From Planctomycetota bacterium (GTDB lineage Bacteria; Planctomycetota; Phycisphaerae; WQYP01), in NCBI GenBank assembly GCA_021828925.1, contig JAJZCT010000108.1:1-8818 (forward strand): a stretch of 8,818 nucleotides of DNA. Direction: 5' to 3'. A model generated the notes under the pieces. It saw only the letters and a list, made by a program, of their open reading frames with translations, did not search any database and was not told the origin of the DNA. The translations under genes and the position numbers were made by a program. This document shows, one piece after another, positions 1 to 6,395 of the stretch. Every line of letters begins with the position of its first letter. Position 1 is the stretch's first letter.

Positions 1-21
1 TACTTCTTACTTCCAACTTCA
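1..21. repeat. Three copies of a 7-base unit at the GT4 3' end
   Basis: ACTTC recurs at 2, 9 and 16, a 7-base period. On the minus strand it forms the last codons of the GT4 gene (ending VGSKK). It may be the start of a longer intergenic repeat beyond the window edge; only three imperfect units are visible. Confidence 0.4.
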
Positions 22-1490
22 TTCCAGAACGCTGCATAAACTTCCTGCACTTTTTCCACGGTTTTTTCAATCGTGAACTTTTCCAGGAATTTTTCTTTCC
101 CGGCTGCGCCCATTTTTCCGGCTTTCACCGGATCGGACAGAATTTTACATATTGCCTCCGCCATGGCCTGCGCATCCTTCATTGGCACCAGCAGACCGGT
201 TTGGCCATCCACCACAATTTCCAGAACACCCCCGCCGCGCGTGGCCACCACGGGCTTGCCGGCGGCCATGGCCTGAATAATAACCTGCCCAAACGGTTCC
301 GGCACCGTGGAAGCGTGAACCACCAACGAGCTTGCGGAAATGATTTCCGGGACATCCTTGCGGAAGCCCAGGAATTCGATGCGATCGGAAACGCCCAATG
401 AGGCAGCCAATTGTTTAAGTTCGTCTTCCAGGGCATTTTCACCAAATAAGGCAGAGCCGACAATCTGGAAGCGGCAATTGGGAAAAGTTTTGAGCACTTC
501 GGCGGCGGCGTGAATGAAAATATCCTGGCCCTTCCAAGGGGAAATCCGGCCGATGAGAGTGACCACGGGGGACGGATGTTCACCACGAAGACATCCCGAT
601 AGCGACTCATATGCTCCGGATATCGGGACAGGCGACACGAAGGAATTGCTCACCACAGAGGTGGCGGAGGATACGGAGGCTTTTTCGGTGTTATCAGTAT
701 TATCAGTATTTTCAGTATTGGCAGTATGGTCAGTATGGGTCCCGGCTCGCCGGGAATCAGAGGTATCGGCGAGCAGGCTCGCCGGCTTACCCGCTGTGGC
801 TAATCGTATTCCTTCGTCCTTGGTGCCTTGGTGTCTTTGTGGTAAATCACCGTCGCCTTCCAGATTTCCCGGCGCGCCGGGATTCATTGAACGCGCTTCC
901 GGCTTCGCGATTCCGGGATAGACCACCGCACGCGGTTTGGATGATGGCAAATGGAGCGTTTCCAGCGTTGCCTGCGAATTGGCGATGATGTAATGCGGGA
1001 TCATGCGGGCAAGGAAGCGGAATATTTTCACCACCGGCGCAGGCAGATAATCATTCTCTATGCGATCATGAATGTGCCAGATTACCCTGGTGCCTGCAAG
1101 GCGGGCGGCGATGCCGCCGAGGATATCGGCTTTCAGGGAATTGCAATGGACAACATCAGGCTTTGCGGCCCGGATGTGCCGCACCAGGCGGAATACAAAC
1201 GCGGCACTGGAAAGCACCGCGCCGAACTTCGCCAGCGAACCAACGCCCAGGCTTCCCCGGCCAGCTCCGCGTACGGAATCCGCCAAGGGCAGAATTTCCA
1301 CGGCAACGCCGACATCCCGCAGCGCCGCAGCCAAAGGCCCATCGGTAAATAACAACACCACGGGCTGGAATCGGGCGCGATCAAGTCCGCCGGCAAGGGC
1401 GAGCAACGCCAACTCGCCACCGCTAAGTGCCGCGGTGTGGTCGAGGAGAGTTACCTTCAGCGGCCCGGACCGCCGCAATCCTTCGCACAT
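1..1490 (-). CDS. GT4-family glycosyltransferase with a repeat-derived insertion between its two domains (3' end at window edge)
   Basis: Retaining GT-B glycosyltransferase, probably cytoplasmic or membrane-associated, transferring a sugar from a nucleotide donor to a growing glycan. I read the frame codon by codon. It starts at ATG 1490 (GAGGT 9 bases upstream, in-frame stop at 1503-1505) and stays open to the left edge: 496 codons, then 'TA', which may begin a stop. The N-domain (residues about 11-195) has LLDHTAALSGGE, KPDVVHCNSLKAD and VVYPGI. The C-domain (about 309-496) has VVTLIGRISPWKGQDIF, the donor-site segment PEPFGQVIIQAMAAGKPVV (398-406 gives E-X7-Q, where E-X7-E is usual), and ATRGGG. 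Residues about 196-305 do not resemble the family and come from DNA repeats listed separately. The protein is therefore about 100 residues longer than usual GT4 enzymes. The FkbM gene ends 23 bases upstream, so co-transcription is likely. Family is sure; sugar is unknown; activity despite the insertion is inferred from intact flanks. Confidence 0.88.
   Translation of the reverse strand, partial: MCEGLRRSGPLKVTLLDHTAALSGGELALLALAGGLDRARFQPVVLLFTDGPLAAALRDVGVAVEILPLADSVRGAGRGSLGVGSLAKFGAVLSSAAFVFRLVRHIRAAKPDVVHCNSLKADILGGIAARLAGTRVIWHIHDRIENDYLPAPVVKIFRFLARMIPHYIIANSQATLETLHLPSSKPRAVVYPGIAKPEARSMNPGAPGNLEGDGDLPQRHQGTKDEGIRLATAGKPASLLADTSDSRRAGTHTDHTANTENTDNTDNTEKASVSSATSVVSNSFVSPVPISGAYESLSGCLRGEHPSPVVTLIGRISPWKGQDIFIHAAAEVLKTFPNCRFQIVGSALFGENALEDELKQLAASLGVSDRIEFLGFRKDVPEIISASSLVVHASTVPEPFGQVIIQAMAAGKPVVATRGGGVLEIVVDGQTGLLVPMKDAQAMAEAICKILSDPVKAGKMGAAGKEKFLEKFTIEKTVEKVQEVYAAFWNEVGSKK
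594..628. repeat. Hairpin repeat nested in the left arm of the island
   Basis: TCCCGATA (594-601) and TATCGGGA (621-628) are perfect 8-base inverted repeats around a 19-base loop. The sequence interrupts what would otherwise read ACCACGAAGACA-CGAAGG, and the four bases GACA stand on both sides (590-593 and 634-637). This suggests a 44-base insertion with a 4-base duplication. The uninterrupted form is assumed from the right arm and from memory of similar repeats, not shown here. Confidence 0.6.
651..679. repeat. Purine-rich CACCACAGAGG-type repeat block
   Basis: The stretch has repeated GGAGG/CAGAGG units (GAGG at 658-661, GGAGG at 666-670 and 675-679) following CACCACAGAGG. It resembles imperfect short repeats that I recall as common between genes in several environmental bacterial groups. 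That family link is from memory only. Here it is coding on the minus strand (residues about 271-280 of the GT4 protein). Confidence 0.4.
695..739. repeat. Five tandem copies of a 9-base unit
   Basis: CAGTAT recurs at 695, 704, 713, 722 and 731, exactly nine bases apart, with variable spacer triplets TAT, TTT, TGG, GGT and GGG. Because nine is a multiple of three, copy-number change would keep the frame. On the minus strand it encodes a Thr-Asp-His, Thr-Ala-Asn, Thr-Glu-Asn, Thr-Asp-Asn series, a hydrophilic tract likely to be disordered. Confidence 0.85.
740..755. repeat. GC-rich palindrome, copy 1
   Basis: TCCCGGCTCGCCGGGA folds with a 6-base stem (740-745 with 750-755). It differs at one base from the palindrome at 867-882. 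Both copies are followed by a related A(T/A)TCA-like tail, so they look like members of one short repeat family. Confidence 0.7.
767..784. repeat. GC-rich hairpin CGGCGAGC / GCTCGCCG
   Basis: Perfect 8-base inverted repeat (767-774 with 777-784) with only two bases between; in practice it would fold as a 6- to 7-base stem with a small loop. Its right half repeats GGCTCGCCGG, also present at 744-753, so it is related to palindrome copy 1. Confidence 0.6.
867..882. repeat. GC-rich palindrome, copy 2 (perfect)
   Basis: TCCCGGCGCGCCGGGA is its own reverse complement over all 16 bases. It matches 15 of 16 bases of copy 1 at 740-755. It lies outside the inverted arms of the island, nearer the conserved VVYPGI codons of the GT4 gene, so the foreign stretch extends to about 900. 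Confidence 0.75.
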
Positions 1491-1513
1491 GGGGCACCCA
1501 CCTCAGATAACGA

Positions 1514-2419
1514 TCACGTTGGCGATTTTCGGTCCAGCTCAGCGAACAGGCTCTCAAGTTTCTCCGCCTTTCCCTCCGGGACTAGTAGGACGTTTCCCTG
1601 GCCGGCCTTAGGCTCCGTGATGCGCGCCAGCCGAAAGTCGCGGGTGAAAGCGTAGATGCGGTAGTCCCGGGCCAGGAATTCGCCACCAATCTCGGCAAAG
1701 GTCTTCCCAAAGCTCGGCATGAGCTTGGAGTGAAACTCCCCGAGGATGATCGGACGGTGCCTTGTTATCGTAGCGGCCGCCCCAGCGAGAACCAGCGGCT
1801 CAGCACCCTCGACGTCGAGCTTCATCACGTCCGGGGCGGGGAGTTGCTCGCGCTCGACGAGGTCGTCAAGCCGGGACACCGTGGCGGATACCTTCCGCAA
1901 AGCCGCGTCGCCGGGGGTATCGGGGCGCATCATGGCGTTCCCGGTAGTGGCACCGTGCCGCGCTTCGACGGCCATTTCGATCCTACCCTCGGAATCCCCG
2001 AGCGCCGTAGGGAAGAGGCGTAACACCGATTCAAGGGCGTTGAGAACAATTCCGTCACGGATGCGTTGGGCGTTGCTGGGCACTGGCTCAAAGGCAACGA
2101 CACGGCCTCCGCTAATCCTAGCGGCGTGCCGGGCCAGTGGTAGCGCCACAAGCCCCACGTTGGCACCAACGTCGTACGCCACTGGACCAAAGGTGAGACA
2201 GGCGGCAAGCACGCCGACGGTCTGTTCGTCAAAGACCCCGTCCCAAAATGGCTCGCCCTCGGTGCGGCTACGTGGGTCCAAGACGACGAGTGTACCATCG
2301 CGCATTCGCACGGTGGCATTGCAGCGGGGCGGGATGATGCGGGCCAACAACTTCATCGCACGGACCTTGTTCCGAGATCGCGGCAGTCGTCTGGATATCC
2401 TGGCCAACGTCTGGTACAT
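1514..2419 (-). CDS. FkbM family SAM-dependent methyltransferase
   Basis: 301-residue methyltransferase of the FkbM family, which typically O-methylates sugars or polyketides using S-adenosylmethionine. SAM-binding motif I is YDVGANVG (82-89). The acidic end of strand 2 is VVAFEP (107-112), DVMKLDVEGAE is at 197-207, and ILGEFH (225-230) closes the fold. The start at 2419 has AGGAG five bases upstream. It ends 23 bases before the GT4 gene. It is not close to the other FkbM protein here: that one has GLYVDVGGFHP and SVDCEGHD in the matching places. By eye it is among the most GC-rich genes in the window (about 65% in the two 60-base lines counted), which, with the gap upstream, could mean it joined the locus separately. 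Likely role: methylating a residue of the polysaccharide. Family is sure; target is unknown. Confidence 0.92.
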   Translation of the reverse strand: MYQTLARISRRLPRSRNKVRAMKLLARIIPPRCNATVRMRDGTLVVLDPRSRTEGEPFWDGVFDEQTVGVLAACLTFGPVAYDVGANVGLVALPLARHAARISGGRVVAFEPVPSNAQRIRDGIVLNALESVLRLFPTALGDSEGRIEMAVEARHGATTGNAMMRPDTPGDAALRKVSATVSRLDDLVEREQLPAPDVMKLDVEGAEPLVLAGAAATITRHRPIILGEFHSKLMPSFGKTFAEIGGEFLARDYRIYAFTRDFRLARITEPKAGQGNVLLVPEGKAEKLESLFAELDRKSPT

Positions 2420-2632
2420 GTTTGCTCCTAACCTTATCGGTTGAGGGGTATCGTAGCCTATCCAGCAACGATTGATCTGACGTTTTTTCTGCTACCCAGA
2501 GAAAAGATCAGCGCCAGTTTTGGCATCCTCTAGCTCCGGAAAATGTGGTTGAGACATGGCCGCCGAAATCTTATGGTGTTATGGGACGGCATTCAGCCTG
2601 CATCCCCGGTAAACCAACGCTAGGCCCCTGTG
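2420..2632. other. Intergenic break between acyltransferase and FkbM genes
   Basis: 213 bases with no credible gene; the longest gap in the locus. It holds the AGGAG ribosome site (2425-2429) of the FkbM gene and an imperfect inverted repeat at 2473-2510. I see no stem followed by a T-run that would make a convincing terminator, and no promoter with both boxes at normal spacing. It could still hold a promoter that splits the locus into two transcription units. Confidence 0.5.
2473..2510. repeat. Imperfect inverted repeat upstream of the FkbM gene
   Basis: TGATCT (2473-2478) pairs with AGATCA (2505-2510), and an inner TTTTC / GAAAA pairing follows after a bulge of about six bases. It lies about 55 bases upstream of the FkbM start. 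It may be a weak RNA hairpin or chance; the AT-rich inner stem is not strong. Confidence 0.3.
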
Positions 2633-3940
2633 CTAAATGCTCCTCGCCGCCATCGCGGCCGTCTTCTCTGGGAAATATTTCTTGAGTTTCAGGAAATGCT
2701 TCTCATACAGGTGGTAGCTAAGGTACGCCGCCAAGAGTGCGATCGTGACATTAAAAGCTGCGAAGAGCACGCATAGAGCTGCGCTCGAGTAAATCGCCCC
2801 GAGCAAACCAATTCCACGGAAGACCGCCTTGCTACCCTCCAAAATTGGGAGGTGAAAAACATAAATTCCGTAGCTGTATTTCCCCAGCCAGCGCATTGGC
2901 TTTGCCATGCAGATCCGACGGGCAGGCGTCGCCTTCTGAGCCAGGGCCAGGGACAACAGCCAGGTGAACAGAAGGGCCAATGCGCTGTAACGGAGGTCCG
3001 CGATCCACGGCCACCGGTGCCTGAGCAGGAACGTCGCCGCCATTGTTATTATTCCTAATATTCCGGATACCCTCAGGAGCCCGCCCATACTTCCCGTAAG
3101 GTTTCCCCCGGCCCTGAGGTAGACGGCCAGCAATGCCCCGCATGCGAACCCATCCAATCGGAACGGAGTGAGCGTGTATATCGCCCAGCCGGAAACGCCG
3201 GCGACCGAAGCCGCGAGGCGGAGGATCGGCGAGACCACAAGAATAGCGACGCAGACCCGCGCCAGCCGGCGCGAGGGAATAAGGAATATAACCAGAGGCC
3301 AGACCAAATAAAATTGCTCTTCGACCGAAAGCGACCAAAGATGGCCTATAGCCACAATTACAGTATTATACGCCAAAGCGCTTCGAATATTGAAAGTATA
3401 AGTCCAGAGCCAGGCCTGGGAGGACCAGAGCTTGTGAGCCGAGGGCGAATGGCCATAGGAGGCGGGCCACAGGAATCCGAACGCGGCAAGCCCCAACAGC
3501 AGCGCAGCCAGGAACGAATAGTAAAGCGGGAAGATGCGAAGAAATCGGCGGGCGTAAAAATTGCGGAAGTAATTCTCCTGGCCCTTTGCGTCATAAAGAA
3601 TCCCGGTTATCAGGAATCCGGAGAGCACAAAGAACAGGTCGACCCCGATCCATCCCCAGCCAAACACGTGCTGCAAGATTCCGCCCAGCCAGCCGAACGC
3701 CGGGAACTGGCGGCGGTAGTGCCCGAATATCACCATCAGAATTGCCAGTCCGCGCAGGCCGTCGAGTTCGGGGTAATGCTTGCGACCGCTGAAGAAAGGA
3801 TCAGCGGTTCCCGGCTTTGCCTCGCTCAATGGCGCAGGCGGCGGTGCCGCCGCAGTGGTTCCGCTAACTTCCAGATTCTGCATTCCAGGTTCCATGTTCC
3901 CAGGACGAGCCACCGGATTTCCGTTTTGCTCGTCAGCCAT
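2633..3940 (-). CDS. Acyltransferase-3 family membrane O-acyltransferase (OafA/ExoZ-like)
   Basis: 435-residue integral membrane protein that would acylate, often acetylate, sugars of a surface or secreted polysaccharide. The family signature is clear: YPELDGLRGLAILMVIFGHY with R63-X10-H74 (the conserved Arg/His pair), GVDLFFVLSGFLITGIL (99-115), YARRFLRIFPLYY (129-141), HLWSLSVEEQFYLVWPL (200-216), RLDGFACGALLAV (261-273) and YSYGIYVFHLPI (355-366). Around ten membrane helices can be seen. No SGNH domain follows, so it is the short form. The first 50 residues are rich in Pro and Ala and precede the conserved core, so Met16 or Met20 could be the real start. ATG 3940 is preferred because ATGGCTGA overlaps the stop of the upstream GT4 by 8 bases, typical of coupled translation; its own ribosome site is weak. 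Acyl group and acceptor are unknown. Confidence 0.93.
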   Translation of the reverse strand: MADEQNGNPVARPGNMEPGMQNLEVSGTTAAAPPPAPLSEAKPGTADPFFSGRKHYPELDGLRGLAILMVIFGHYRRQFPAFGWLGGILQHVFGWGWIGVDLFFVLSGFLITGILYDAKGQENYFRNFYARRFLRIFPLYYSFLAALLLGLAAFGFLWPASYGHSPSAHKLWSSQAWLWTYTFNIRSALAYNTVIVAIGHLWSLSVEEQFYLVWPLVIFLIPSRRLARVCVAILVVSPILRLAASVAGVSGWAIYTLTPFRLDGFACGALLAVYLRAGGNLTGSMGGLLRVSGILGIITMAATFLLRHRWPWIADLRYSALALLFTWLLSLALAQKATPARRICMAKPMRWLGKYSYGIYVFHLPILEGSKAVFRGIGLLGAIYSSAALCVLFAAFNVTIALLAAYLSYHLYEKHFLKLKKYFPEKTAAMAARSI

Positions 3941-5177
3941 GCTTCACCGCGAATTCCCCCGCCGTACCACCCGCGTCCTGCGCAGCAGCCCCAGCGTGCC
4001 CGCCGCCCCCAGATCCGGCGGAATCCCCGCCGACCAACTCGGCCAACATTTTCGCCACCGTCCGTCCGGCGACATCCCAGTTCAACCGCGCTGCATACCG
4101 CTGATAACTGGACCCCGCTAGTTTTTCCATGCGATCCGGGATCGCCAATTGCTCGAGCACCCAATCCGCCCACGCTGAGGTTGGTTCCTCCATACAGAAC
4201 AGTTTCCCGTTCACATCATCGTGAACAATCGTTGTCACCCCTCCAACCCGGTGGGAAAGACTGGGAACGCCAAAGGCGCTGGCCTCCGCAAATACCAAGC
4301 CGAATGCCTCGGCGAGCGTTGGGACGACGAGGAAGTGACTCTCGCGATAAAGTGCTGAAATTCGGTCACGCCCTTCGACGGTTCCTTTGCTGATGAAGCC
4401 AATGCAATTCACAAAATCGGGAAGACTCTCCCCTGGAGGATGGGTACACCCCACAATGGTAAGGCGGGCATCTGCGCCGCGCTGCCGCAGGCAGCCAACC
4501 ACCTCGATAGCCTTGGGTGCCCCCTTGCGAATCCAATCCACCCCAACGAACAGCAAGCGCACCGGACCCGACCCTCGCCGGCGTGCCCAGGCGGCCACGT
4601 CACTCTCGTTATGACAGACCTCAATATTAGCACCGAACGGAACAACCGCCACTTTCTCCACCGGCGCGCCGGCCGCGACGGCCTGACCGGCGGCCCACTG
4701 AGAGGTAAAGACCAGCCTATCGCAGTTGCGGCAGATTTCCCTTTCAATACTCCACGCGTCCGAAACGGTGGCCGCACAGAGGAGACGGGGGTTAAACTCC
4801 TCATGGCACTGGCTCAGCCCGGAGAAAATCGCGTCCGTCCACAGAACCTTGGGCTGTTGGCACTCGAGAAAAGCCAAGGGGATTGGCGTGGGGCTCAGCA
4901 CGCAATCCACGCCGGCCAGGCCGCCGAGCCGGTCGGCGACATCGCTGGCGAAGGCGCGGGCCGTCTGGAGATTCCAGAAATGGAGGAACCCCTTCCGCTG
5001 CATGTACTGGCCCCAGAGTTTCCGCAGCTTGCGGCGGAGCGACGGGCCGTGCCGGAGGTTGCCAATTAGTTCAACTTCAATTCCCTGCTTTTGCAAAGCC
5101 TTCCAGATGTGCAGGTCCGTCCCGCTCCAATTGCGCACGTCCGTCGCGTCAAACATTGTTACGTAGGCGATTTTCAA
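3933..5177 (-). CDS. GT4-family glycosyltransferase, TTG start
   Basis: 414-residue retaining GT-B glycosyltransferase. The N-terminus LKIAYVTMFDATDVRNWSGTD (first residue read as Met) is the first strand and loop of the N-domain. The C-domain begins at LLFVGVDWIRKG (about 208-219). The donor motif AEAFGLVFAEASAFGVPSL has a full E-X7-E (290-298), followed by HRVGG. I place the start at TTG 5177, not at ATG 5264: GGAGG lies eight bases upstream, the TTG overlaps the preceding stop as TTGA, and the 29 extra residues of the longer frame look random and lie inside the previous gene. After about residue 383 the protein ends in a Gly/Ala-rich tail (GGDSAGSGGGGHAG) that is not part of the fold. Translation is probably coupled at both ends. 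Likely a mannosyl- or other hexosyl-transfer step; donor and acceptor cannot be read from sequence. Confidence 0.92.
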   Translation of the reverse strand: MKIAYVTMFDATDVRNWSGTDLHIWKALQKQGIEVELIGNLRHGPSLRRKLRKLWGQYMQRKGFLHFWNLQTARAFASDVADRLGGLAGVDCVLSPTPIPLAFLECQQPKVLWTDAIFSGLSQCHEEFNPRLLCAATVSDAWSIEREICRNCDRLVFTSQWAAGQAVAAGAPVEKVAVVPFGANIEVCHNESDVAAWARRRGSGPVRLLFVGVDWIRKGAPKAIEVVGCLRQRGADARLTIVGCTHPPGESLPDFVNCIGFISKGTVEGRDRISALYRESHFLVVPTLAEAFGLVFAEASAFGVPSLSHRVGGVTTIVHDDVNGKLFCMEEPTSAWADWVLEQLAIPDRMEKLAGSSYQRYAARLNWDVAGRTVAKMLAELVGGDSAGSGGGGHAGAAAQDAGGTAGEFAVKHG

Positions 5178-5190
5178 GCGGAAGGCCTCC
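5174..5190 (-). promoter_or_regulatory. Ribosome site and TTGA start/stop overlap
   Basis: GGAGG (complement of 5186-5190) stands eight bases before TTG 5177. That TTG shares bases with the TGA stop (5174-5176) of the upstream gene. The arrangement decides the start of the GT4 gene and suggests reinitiation by ribosomes finishing the upstream gene. Confidence 0.8.
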
Positions 5191-6340
5191 CCTTGGCGGC
5201 CGCCGCCGTCCCTGCCAACGCCGATTGGTACGTTTGCAAAAGCATCGGCCCGACGGAACTGCATGAAAAATATTCCATGAAGCGTTTCCGGGCGGCCTGG
5301 CGGAAATGGAAATTCCTATCCGGGTCCAGCAGGGCGGTGATATTCTCGGCGAGTTTTACGGGATCGCCCACCGGCGAGACCATTCCCGCTTTGCCGTAAT
5401 CCACGGCTTCCGGCATGGAGACATAATCACTTGTGGCTATCGCGCAGCCCGCAGCCATGGCTTCGAGCATCACGTAGGAAAAGCAGTCGTGCGGGGTTGG
5501 GTAGGCGAAAACATCAAAGCTCGGCATGACCTCGCCGAGCAACCGGGCACGGTCGACCCGCCCCAACCATTGCACGCCTTGAATTTCGCCAACGTCCGCG
5601 GGCCGGCTCGGGCCGACAACCCAAAGTTCTACCTGCGGTGCCTTATTTTTCACGATCTGAAAGGCCTTAAGCAGCACCTGGCCCCCTTTAGCCTTAAAAT
5701 CATGGGCCACAAAGCCGATGCGGCTGGGTACGCGCGGTTCGATGGGCCGCAAATCCGGCTCATGCATGATGGGCACCACATCAATTTTTTCACGCCCCAC
5801 CACGCCGTGTGAAATTAACCAGTCGCGGTAATAAGCAGTATACACCGCAGCCCGGGCCGCCTGAGGCAGTGCAACAGCGCAACTGTTAACCCCTAAAGTG
5901 CGTGCCAGAAGCGATTCCACACGCAACATTTTCGCCACTCTTGCGGGCGAATGGCCACGGCGATCCTGGTAGAGATCCGTTTGCGGTGCTCCGCTGGTGA
6001 CTACCAGCGGGCAATCAATTTTCCAAAAAGCGGCACTGAAAACGTGGAGGTGAATGACATCATAAGCCCCGGGCGCAACAGAAAAGTACCGGAACGGCTC
6101 CCAGAACAGCCAGTGCCGGGCACGGGCCATGTTGATGATCTTGTTTACAGCCGTTATTACCGGCTCTCGCCAGAATCGGCGGCGATTGGCGTGTTCAATC
6201 AAACGGCCAGCGGCCAACGCGGAAGCGTGCGTCTCATACTCGACACCCGGCGGCGGATAGCGCAGCAGGGTTTCGGTATAGGTAATATCTCCACACGGGG
6301 GATCCAAATCCCGCAGCGCGCTAACTAATAGAACCCTCAT
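5174..6340 (-). CDS. GT4-family glycosyltransferase
   Basis: 388-residue GT-B glycosyltransferase. It begins MRVLLVSALRDLDPPCGDITYTE, with the Gly-containing loop that follows the first strand in this class. YDVIHLHVFSA (93-103) is the usual N-domain strand and His-containing loop. The C-domain starts near RIGFVAHDFKAKGGQVLLKAF (207-227), then VELWVVGPS (237-245) and QWLGRVDRARLLGEVMPSFDVFAYPT. The donor motif HDCFSYVMLEAMAAGCAIATSD gives D285-X7-E293, so the first Glu of the usual pair is Asp. The start at 6340 has GAGGTG eight bases upstream. The gene stops inside the TTGA overlap with the next GT4. A 55-base gap separates it from the FkbM gene upstream, too short to tell whether it holds a promoter. 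Role: one sugar transfer in the repeat unit; specificity unknown. Confidence 0.93.
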   Translation of the reverse strand: MRVLLVSALRDLDPPCGDITYTETLLRYPPPGVEYETHASALAAGRLIEHANRRRFWREPVITAVNKIINMARARHWLFWEPFRYFSVAPGAYDVIHLHVFSAAFWKIDCPLVVTSGAPQTDLYQDRRGHSPARVAKMLRVESLLARTLGVNSCAVALPQAARAAVYTAYYRDWLISHGVVGREKIDVVPIMHEPDLRPIEPRVPSRIGFVAHDFKAKGGQVLLKAFQIVKNKAPQVELWVVGPSRPADVGEIQGVQWLGRVDRARLLGEVMPSFDVFAYPTPHDCFSYVMLEAMAAGCAIATSDYVSMPEAVDYGKAGMVSPVGDPVKLAENITALLDPDRNFHFRQAARKRFMEYFSCSSVGPMLLQTYQSALAGTAAAAKGRPSA

Positions 6341-6395
6341 TATTCCACACCTCTGGGTTAACTTTGCCGGGAAATACAGGCCCAGCCAGATCGGA

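Larger units (their letters stand above)
579..846. repeat. Composite repeat island with inverted ends, inside the GT4 gene
   Basis: The ends are inverted copies of one motif. The left arm at 579-593 reads TTCACCACGAAGACA. The right arm at 832-846, read on the minus strand, gives TTTACCACAAAGACA, matching at 13 of 15 positions. Inside the arms, both continue into AAGG-rich sequence ending GAAGGAAT (640-646 on the left; complement of 808-815 on the right). Between the arms lie a purine-rich block, a 9-base tandem repeat and GC-rich hairpins. No target-site duplication is evident at the outer ends (573-578 versus 847-852), and there is no transposase. The layout resembles a small non-autonomous inverted-repeat element or a pile-up of intergenic repeats. 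It is read through in frame by the GT4 gene. Confidence 0.7.

Noticed and set aside
179..610. Minus-strand open frame of 143 codons
   Set aside because: It is one frame away from the GT4 C-domain, which has all family motifs. The translation is Trp/Pro-rich and matches nothing.
579..846. CRISPR array or insertion sequence
   Set aside because: The repeats are short, of mixed kinds and without equal spacers. No transposase frame and no outer target duplication are visible.
1..1490. Pseudogene call for the interrupted GT4
   Set aside because: Codon-by-codon reading shows no stop or frameshift and both domains keep their motifs, so a gene is the better call, though function is unproven.
2430..2632. 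Sigma-70 promoter and intrinsic terminator in the long gap
   Set aside because: A TACGAT-like box exists near 2446 on the minus strand, but without a matching upstream box at 16-18 bases; no GC-rich stem with a T-run was found.
3314..4393. Long plus-strand frame of 359 codons
   Set aside because: Antisense to the acyltransferase and GT4 genes; Arg/Pro/Ser-rich shadow.
5178..5264. N-terminal extension of the GT4 gene from ATG 5264
   Set aside because: It lies inside the upstream gene, is low-quality sequence, and TTG 5177 has a better ribosome site next to the conserved first strand.
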